Assembly (NCBI GenBank): GCA_020629335.1
Contig: JAHDDN010000148.1
Location: forward strand, 1-11,154
Origin: Chitinophagales bacterium
GTDB lineage: Bacteria; Bacteroidota; Bacteroidia; Chitinophagales; UBA2359
Direction: 5' to 3'
DNA: 11,154 nt
A model generated the notes under the pieces. The model was not told the origin of the DNA, did not search any database, and saw nothing but the letters and a program-made list of their open reading frames with translations. Within the stretch, counting starts at the first letter, position 1. Each line of letters starts with the position of its first letter. Made by a program: the position numbers and the translations under genes. Below are positions 7,371 through 11,154 of this stretch, piece by piece.

Positions 7371-7757
7371 ATGAAATGGTATTTTTTCATTTTAGCGATT
7401 ATTGTTTGTTGCTTGAGTTCTTGTATTGAGAGTAAGCAACAGAAGGCTCCCAATAAGGCTTCTTCGGTTCAAAAATCCGAGAGTGGGGAGCGTATGCATC
7501 CAAAATATCCTCATATTCCTTTAGCTGAAAGGGGTGTAACTGTGGTTAGTGAAGAGGGATGGACGGCAGATCAGATGGATTTTCAGATTAGTTATTGTAT
7601 TTCTACGGTTTCTAATATTCAGGAGATTAGTCCGGCTGCTTTTTGTGAATGTTTTTTAGGGAAGGTACAGTACTATTATGAGCCGCGTTTTGCAAGAGAT
7701 GCGTATCAGGATCAGCAAAAATGGAATCAAGAATGCTTCGCAGACGCTCAACAGTAA
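7371..7757 (+). CDS. Small lipoprotein with four-Cys motif, paralogue 1
   Basis: The protein is 128 residues from ATG 7371. A longer frame reaches back to 7308, but 7371 places a type II signal peptide at the N-terminus: MKWYFFILAIIVCCLSSC with lipobox LSSC, giving lipidated Cys18 and membrane anchoring. A low-complexity linker (about 20-65) leads to a C-terminal domain (about 66-125) with Cys76, Cys92, Cys94 and Cys122 and the signature QISYC ... FCECFL ... AYQDQQKW ... C. The next gene has the same domain with identical Cys spacing (CX15CXCX27C), so the pair arose by duplication. The four Cys could form two disulfides in the periplasm or bind a metal. I do not recognise a named family and assign no function. 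A REP-like pair lies 22 bases after its stop. Confidence 0.85.
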   Translation: MKWYFFILAIIVCCLSSCIESKQQKAPNKASSVQKSESGERMHPKYPHIPLAERGVTVVSEEGWTADQMDFQISYCISTVSNIQEISPAAFCECFLGKVQYYYEPRFARDAYQDQQKWNQECFADAQQ

Positions 7758-8227
7758 ATCAATTATTTTCTTTCGGTCAAGACGCACGCATAAGTAGCGC
7801 CCCTACGGTTTATTTCAAGGGCGCACGCATAGGTAACGCTCCTACATTTTATCTATTGATTTATTTTCTATTGATTATGGTGGCTTGTCAGCCTAGTAAG
7901 CAGGAGACGAATGTCGTGGACGAAATGCCTGAAGAGGTGGTAGAGGAAACGCCTGAACCGATAGTGACGGGGAAGCCTGATACGGATAGTCGGAATAAGG
8001 CGACTGTGAATGATGAGCCGCTTTGGGCAAAATCTGAATTGGAAACACAAATATTATATTGTGTGGATTTGCAGCTTTATTTGGAGGAAATAGATCATTA
8101 TAAATTTTGTAAGTGCTTCTTGGAAAAGGCTAGGTATTCTCATGAGATAGATTACTTGCAGATGGCTTATGAGGAACAGCAGGGATGGTATGAGGATTGT
8201 GTGGAAGGGAGTTTGAAGGAGTATTGA
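7721..8227 (+). CDS. Small lipoprotein with four-Cys motif, paralogue 2, with repeat-altered N-terminus
   Basis: This is the tandem paralogue of the preceding gene. From ATG 7721 it is 168 residues and overlaps the previous gene by 37 bases in another frame. Residues 21-42 are encoded by two REP-like repeats, then a hydrophobic segment ends in MVAC (Cys56), a plausible lipobox. The Glu/Pro-rich linker (about 62-100) leads to the domain QILYC ... FCKCFL ... AYEEQQGW ... C, with Cys114, 130, 132 and 160 at the same spacing as paralogue 1. The start is uncertain. ATG 7721 or 7733 gives a strange Arg-rich leader of about 45 residues. TTG 7856 gives a very short signal of 10 residues with no basic n-region. 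The repeats may have replaced the original start. The mature domain is certain to be coding; the function is unknown. Its stop is followed after 11 bases by another REP-like palindrome. Confidence 0.8.
   Translation: MESRMLRRRSTVNQLFSFGQDARISSAPTVYFKGARIGNAPTFYLLIYFLLIMVACQPSKQETNVVDEMPEEVVEETPEPIVTGKPDTDSRNKATVNDEPLWAKSELETQILYCVDLQLYLEEIDHYKFCKCFLEKARYSHEIDYLQMAYEEQQGWYEDCVEGSLKEY
7780..7845 (-). repeat. Pair of REP-like repeats, family B
   Basis: Two 27-base copies (7780-7806 and 7819-7845) share the core ACGCATARGTA flanked by GC-rich arms and end in CTAC. The first keeps the right arm GCGCCC and the second keeps the left arm GGGCGC, so the ancestral repeat was probably GGGCGC, loop, GCGCCC, CTAC. 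Read on the minus strand they begin GTAG, like family A. Both lie in frame inside the N-terminal codons of the second lipoprotein's open frame. Confidence 0.8.
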
Positions 8228-8238
8228 TGTATAAAGAC

Positions 8239-8263
8239 GGACGTTGCAGTGCAAGGTCCCTAC
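8239..8263 (-). repeat. REP-like palindrome, family A
   Basis: GTAG plus hairpin on the minus strand, beginning 11 bases after the stop of the second lipoprotein. One stem base pair is broken (AAGGTCC instead of AACGTCC). As a transcript 3' structure it could protect the upstream mRNA. Confidence 0.85.
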
Positions 8264-8302
8264 AATGAAACCTTTTGCTAGTTCTTTTTTGTTATAGAAA
8301 TG

Positions 8303-8325
8303 GCGTATATTTAGAAAGAATACGC
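8303..8325 (+). promoter_or_regulatory. Inverted repeat upstream of the muramidase fusion gene
   Basis: GCGTAT (8303-8308) and ATACGC (8320-8325) form a 6-bp inverted repeat with an 11-base spacer, centred about 46 bases before the ATG at 8360. TATATTTA (8306-8313) overlaps the left arm and is one base from a Bacteroidota -7 element, but the nearest upstream TTG is only 14 bases away, so the promoter match is poor. It could be an operator or chance. Confidence 0.25.
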
Positions 8326-8359
8326 ATTACATCCCATTGTTTCATGCTATACTACCCCA

Positions 8360-9553
8360 ATGGCCAAGAAAATTAACATTAATACAGCTGATAGAGATCA
8401 GTTAATTGCGCTTAAAGGAATCGGTCCTAAGTTGGCCGATTTGATCATTCAAACTCGCAAAAAGGATCGGATTAATAATTATGATGAATTAGAAGCGATC
8501 AAGGGCATCTCTAAGTCTAAGATTGCTGCTTTAAAGAGTCAAATTACTTTAGGACGCCGATCAGCTAAGAAATCGACTAAGGTTTCTAAATCAAAATTTG
8601 TGGTGAAGCCTGAATCTAAGGCTAAAAAAGCACCTCCTAAACGTAAGCCCAAAAAACCTAAAGCGGAACAAGCTCCTCCTGAGTTAGAAATCCCTCCACA
8701 AACGGCTCAGATTCCTAAAAAGAAATCTAAGACTAAGAGAAAAAGCACGAAATCTAAACGCAAGCGTTCTGCTAATTTCTTGGATAAGGTGAGAGATATT
8801 GCTGACGATTTGATTGCAATGGCTTCTGAGAAGTTTGAGGAATTGATGGAAGTAGAACCTTGGCAGGATAATCCACCTAGAAGAAGGAAGAAAAAGAAAA
8901 GTCGTAAGTCTACTAAGGCGGCTAAGAAAAAAACGACTTCGGTTAAGTCGAGTACTACTGGCAATAAGCGTTTAGAAACTTATCAAATTATCAATGCCGC
9001 CAAACGATTAGAAGTAGATAGAGCTGCCTTAAAAGCGGTGATAGATGTGGAGTCAAATGGAAGTGGATTTTTGGTCAATAACAAACCTAAGATACTATTT
9101 GAAGGTCATATCTTTTGGAAGCAATTAACTTTAAAAGGACTAAAGCCTGAAGAGTTTGCCAATCTGTATCCAAGTATCCTATATCCAAGCTGGACGAAGA
9201 AACATTATTTAGGAGGTGCGAGTGAGTATAGTCGATTAGAAAAAGCCCGAATGATAGATGATGAAGCCGCTTTATTATCTTGTTCATGGGGCATGTTTCA
9301 GATCATGGGCTTTAATCATCAAGCCGCTGGATTTAAGGATGTTTACAAGATGGTAGAGGCACACTTCACCAATGAAGAGGCGCATTTAGAAGCTTTCTTG
9401 ACATTTATCCGCAGACAACAATTATTAGAATATCTGCGAGAAAAGAATTGGGCAAAATTTGCTGAAGGCTATAATGGCAAGGGCTACAAAAAGAATCGCT
9501 ATGACGAAAAGATGGCGGCGGCTTACAAGCGTTTCAAATTGGAGGGTTGGTAG
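8360..9553 (+). CDS. Helix-hairpin-helix / Lys-rich / N-acetylmuramidase (DUF3380-like) fusion protein
   Basis: This 397-residue protein has an unusual domain order. Residues 5-65 are a tandem helix-hairpin-helix unit like ComEA (ININTADRDQLIALKGIGPK, then LEAIKGISKSKI), which normally binds DNA backbone. Residues 66-137 and 173-205 are Lys/Arg/Pro/Ser-rich and histone H1-like, flanking an amphipathic helical stretch (139-168). Residues about 206-395 resemble the N-acetylmuramidase family of phage endolysins: VIDVESNGSGFL with Glu231 as likely catalytic acid, PKILFEGHIFW, SWGMFQIMGFNH, and a C-terminal NWAKFAEGYNGKGY. The last domain should cleave the glycan backbone of peptidoglycan. No signal peptide or membrane segment is visible, so export, or action only on lysis or through another machine, is unexplained. 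It starts at ATG 8360 without Shine-Dalgarno and is flanked by REP-like repeats on both sides. The HhH and muramidase calls are strong; the combined role is unknown. Confidence 0.9.
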   Translation: MAKKININTADRDQLIALKGIGPKLADLIIQTRKKDRINNYDELEAIKGISKSKIAALKSQITLGRRSAKKSTKVSKSKFVVKPESKAKKAPPKRKPKKPKAEQAPPELEIPPQTAQIPKKKSKTKRKSTKSKRKRSANFLDKVRDIADDLIAMASEKFEELMEVEPWQDNPPRRRKKKKSRKSTKAAKKKTTSVKSSTTGNKRLETYQIINAAKRLEVDRAALKAVIDVESNGSGFLVNNKPKILFEGHIFWKQLTLKGLKPEEFANLYPSILYPSWTKKHYLGGASEYSRLEKARMIDDEAALLSCSWGMFQIMGFNHQAAGFKDVYKMVEAHFTNEEAHLEAFLTFIRRQQLLEYLREKNWAKFAEGYNGKGYKKNRYDEKMAAAYKRFKLEGW

Positions 9554-9560
9554 ATCAAGT

Positions 9561-9585
9561 GGACATTGCAGTGCAACGTCCCTAC
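9561..9585 (-). repeat. REP-like palindrome, family A
   Basis: GTAG plus hairpin on the minus strand, beginning 7 bases after the stop of the muramidase fusion gene. The left arm reads GGACATTGCA, one base off the family arm; that change leaves a G.U pair in minus-strand RNA. The open frame of the next gene could formally begin inside this repeat at 9566, which I regard as an artefact. Confidence 0.88.
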
Positions 9586-9601
9586 ATTAAATTTCAATTA
9601 T

Positions 9602-9632
9602 TTGCATTCAATCCCTAATTTCATTAAATTTA
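9602..9632 (+). promoter_or_regulatory. Candidate promoter of the OmpA-domain gene
   Basis: TTG (9602-9604) and TAAATTTA (9625-9632) are separated by 20 bases, a spacing typical of Bacteroidota housekeeping promoters; the -7 box differs from TAnnTTTG at its last base. Transcription would begin near 9640, about 13 bases before the chosen ATG 9653, which supports that start over 9566. Confidence 0.35.
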
Positions 9633-9652
9633 GGCATAACAAGATTGTACAA

Positions 9653-10606
9653 ATGGACTACCCTACTCTTCTCAAAACACTATTCATCAGTTTATTTATT
9701 GGCGCTTGCACTGCTCATTTTGCAGATGCTCAGATGAAAACACGTATCGGAAAAGCATATTATGATGTCAAAATTGGCACTATTTATTTGCCATTGGGCG
9801 AATTTTCTTTTGCCGATCGAGTAGTTGACTTTGACGAAGGCAATCCTGCTGCAAAGGGGGACAAAGATTATAACCGAATTTTAAATGTACCAGATTATAC
9901 CAAAAATGCTTCTGTTTGCGCCGCTACATTAGGTTGCCACGGCAGTATCACGGTTCAATTTACCAATAATGCTTTAGTGGATGTGGAGGGCATTGATCTC
10001 TACGTATTTGAGATTGGTTCGGATATAGAACCGACTTCTTTGGAGATTTCCAGAGACGGTTATGAATGGAAAAAGATTGGAAAAATAAAAGGTGGAAAAA
10101 CGGGCATTGACATTAGTCCTTTTGTAGAAAAAGACGAGGCCTATTATTACCTCCGACTCACCGATTTAGGGACGAATTGTTATAATAGTTATTGGCCAGG
10201 GGCTGATATTGATGCGATTGCCTCTGTCGGTTCTGCCATTCATATTCGCTTGCAACACACCTTAGCTTTTGAGACTGCCAAGGCCGAGCCTTCTGCTGAA
10301 TTTTTAGAGAAGGTAGATTTTATTTTGACTGAAGTTCAACGTTTCAAAAAGGCCAGAGTCATCATAGAAGGTCATACCGATAATATAGGCGATGATGATT
10401 CTAATCTTCAACTTTCCCAAGCCAGAGCCGAGGCTGTCAAAAATTTATTGGCGCCTAAACTCTCCCCTGTGGATTATTTATTTGAGGTAAAAGCATTAGG
10501 CGAAACAAAGCCAATTGCTGATAATAGTACCGAGGCTGGTCGTGAGAAAAATCGTCGGGTAGAGATTTTGATATTCCCCAATCGGAAAGAAAGGATACGG
10601 AAATAA
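9653..10606 (+). CDS. Exported protein with beta-rich domain and C-terminal OmpA peptidoglycan-binding domain
   Basis: From ATG 9653 the protein has 317 residues. The open frame extends to 9566, but those codons lie in a REP-like repeat, and 9653 directly precedes a signal peptide (about 1-27, ending HFADA before Gln27). An IGAC at 16-19 leaves lipoprotein processing possible. Residues about 50-195 form a beta-rich domain with ITVQFTNNALVDVEGIDLYVFE, then LEISRDGYEWKKIGKI and YYYLRLTD, resembling a jelly-roll surface module; Cys89, Cys95 and Cys176 are present. Residues about 205-308 are an OmpA C-terminal domain: GHTDNIGDDDSNLQLSQARA with Asp243 and Arg258 as the diaminopimelate-contacting pair, then GETKPIADN and REKNRRVEI. 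It should anchor to murein in the periplasm. No beta-barrel precedes the OmpA domain, so it is not a porin. The beta domain's ligand is unknown. Confidence 0.9.
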   Translation: MDYPTLLKTLFISLFIGACTAHFADAQMKTRIGKAYYDVKIGTIYLPLGEFSFADRVVDFDEGNPAAKGDKDYNRILNVPDYTKNASVCAATLGCHGSITVQFTNNALVDVEGIDLYVFEIGSDIEPTSLEISRDGYEWKKIGKIKGGKTGIDISPFVEKDEAYYYLRLTDLGTNCYNSYWPGADIDAIASVGSAIHIRLQHTLAFETAKAEPSAEFLEKVDFILTEVQRFKKARVIIEGHTDNIGDDDSNLQLSQARAEAVKNLLAPKLSPVDYLFEVKALGETKPIADNSTEAGREKNRRVEILIFPNRKERIRK

Positions 10607-10649
10607 CGTTTAAACTGGATAACTTTTTAACGTTGTGTTAATTTGGATT

Positions 10650-10674
10650 GGACGTTGCAGTGCAACGTCCCTAC
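10650..10674 (-). repeat. REP-like palindrome, family A, perfect copy
   Basis: A perfect copy: arms GGACGTTGCA and TGCAACGTCC around one G, then CTAC. It begins 43 bases after the OmpA-domain gene stop and is identical to the perfect copy at 6117-6141. Orientation is the same as all other copies in the window. Confidence 0.92.
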
Positions 10675-10730
10675 AGTGGGGGGATTTGTTTTCATGAATT
10701 TTATTAATCATTACACATTTATCATTATAC

Positions 10731-10973
10731 ATTAAATTGGGGGCTTCCGTCTGCGCTCGTTTGGCAAATATATAGCACGAACCAAGATTCATCATTATCC
10801 ATTATTCATTTATCATTGCAAGCGAAGCGCAGCCGTCGGGCTGTCCGCTCTTATGTGGCTATGTGTCCGCTACTACGCTAAGTGCTGCTTGTCTGCCCTT
10901 CGGGCCAGCCGTCGCATCACTAAGCTTCGTAAGCGGCCTCATTGACGCCACATACCGCTTCCATCCCTAAGCC
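10731..10973 (-). repeat. Long dispersed structured element, copy 2 (inverted)
   Basis: Read on the minus strand from 10973, this repeats the modules of the element at 7050-7285. GGCTTAGGGATGG comes first, then GCGGTATGTGGCGTCAATG, then a GC-rich core with CTTAGCGTAGTAGC and GAGCGGACAGCCCGAC, then AATGATAAATG-type AT-rich motifs, and finally GGAAGCCCCCAATTTAA. The core is well conserved and the tail is variable. It adds hairpins absent from copy 1 in sequence but similar in position (GCCC-GAA-GGGC; CAGCC-CGAC-GGCTG). It contains no credible gene. Its outer end faces right, so the two copies form an inverted pair around 7286-10730. Confidence 0.75.
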
Positions 10974-10983
10974 GATTTTTTTT

Positions 10984-11153
10984 AACGTTTTAACTTTGAG
11001 CTTGCTCTAAAAAGTCCATATTTGATGAGATTTGCATCTTATTAAATCTTGATCAATGTTTAATGTGCAGATTTTCAAATACTTTGCAAATATGGGTTTT
11101 ATGGCTTTTGTTTGGCCTTTTAGTTTTTAGAGCAGACTCAACTTTTGAACGTT
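10984..11153. mobile_element. MITE-like inverted-repeat structure (or end of an insertion sequence) at the right edge
   Basis: The left arm (10984-11013: AACGTT, then TTTGAGCTTGCTCTAAAAA) matches the reverse complement of the right arm (11124-11153: AACGTT, then TTGAGTCTGCTCTAAAAA). A second nested pair, CCATATTTG (11016-11024) and CAAATATGG (11087-11095), lies inside. The span is about 170 bases with no full gene, as in a miniature inverted-repeat element. A 33-codon minus-strand frame enters from the right edge and stops near 11053; it could be a gene tail, so an insertion sequence continuing off-window is an alternative. No target duplication can be judged. Confidence 0.45.
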
Positions 11154-11154
11154 G

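Noticed and set aside
7868..8254. Minus-strand open frames at 7868-8050 and 8054-8254
   Set aside because: Both are antisense to the second lipoprotein gene, whose own frame is supported by conserved similarity to its neighbour.
8707..8964. 85-codon minus-strand open frame rich in Leu/Phe/Val
   Set aside because: It is the antisense shadow of the Lys-rich codons (AAA/AAG become TTT/CTT) of the muramidase fusion gene.
9087..9287. 66-codon minus-strand open frame
   Set aside because: Antisense to the muramidase domain, which has clear family motifs on the plus strand.
9566..9652. N-terminal extension of the OmpA-domain protein
   Set aside because: The extra 29 codons start within a REP-like repeat and would bury the signal peptide; the candidate promoter and signal peptide support ATG 9653.
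10610..10795. 61-codon minus-strand open frame
   Set aside because: It is built across a REP-like palindrome and the AT-rich tail of the dispersed element, with no protein-like composition.

Overview
The window looks like a chromosomal segment of a Bacteroidota bacterium. The main evidence is a complete ECF sigma factor / FecR anti-sigma / TonB-dependent receptor set whose FecR ends in a DUF4974-type domain and whose receptor carries an N-terminal STN plus carboxypeptidase-regulatory-like domain. Supporting signs are a large DUF11/Ig-like surface protein with an Asp-rich tail, an AT-rich background, and no recognisable Shine-Dalgarno sequences before the starts. The surface protein style and the dense small palindromic repeats suggest Saprospiria, but that placement is inference.

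Layout. Positions 1-1178 (minus strand) hold the N-terminal part of a secreted, multi-domain surface protein that runs off the left edge. Positions 1179-2190 are about 1 kb of very AT-rich non-coding DNA. Positions 2191-6698 (minus strand, read right to left) are the signalling operon: sigma factor, FecR, TonB-dependent receptor. Positions 6699-7370 contain no credible gene. They hold a four-copy 73-bp tandem array made almost entirely of hairpins, then one copy of a roughly 240-bp dispersed element. Positions 7371-10606 (plus strand) carry four genes: two tandem paralogous Cys-patterned lipoproteins, a helix-hairpin-helix / Lys-rich / N-acetylmuramidase fusion, and an exported protein with a C-terminal OmpA peptidoglycan-binding domain. 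Positions 10607-11154 are non-coding and hold a palindromic repeat, a second, inverted copy of the 240-bp element, and a MITE-like inverted-repeat structure that reaches the right edge.

How the parts relate. The left operon is a classic cell-surface signalling module: substrate binding at the outer-membrane receptor is relayed through FecR to the sigma factor. The four right-hand genes share an envelope/peptidoglycan theme (two lipoproteins, a murein hydrolase, a murein-anchored OmpA protein). They are bracketed by inverted copies of the same long repeat, so they may form a cassette; no common function is proven. Between 4.8 and 10.7 kb every gene junction carries a REP-like palindrome (GTAG followed by a hairpin, all in one orientation). 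One supplies the sigma factor's stop codon, and a pair of a second family is read through in the N-terminus of the second lipoprotein. The most unusual points are the DNA-binding-like muramidase fusion, the identically spaced Cys pattern of the lipoprotein pair, and the hairpin array directly upstream of a sigma gene that has no ATG start.
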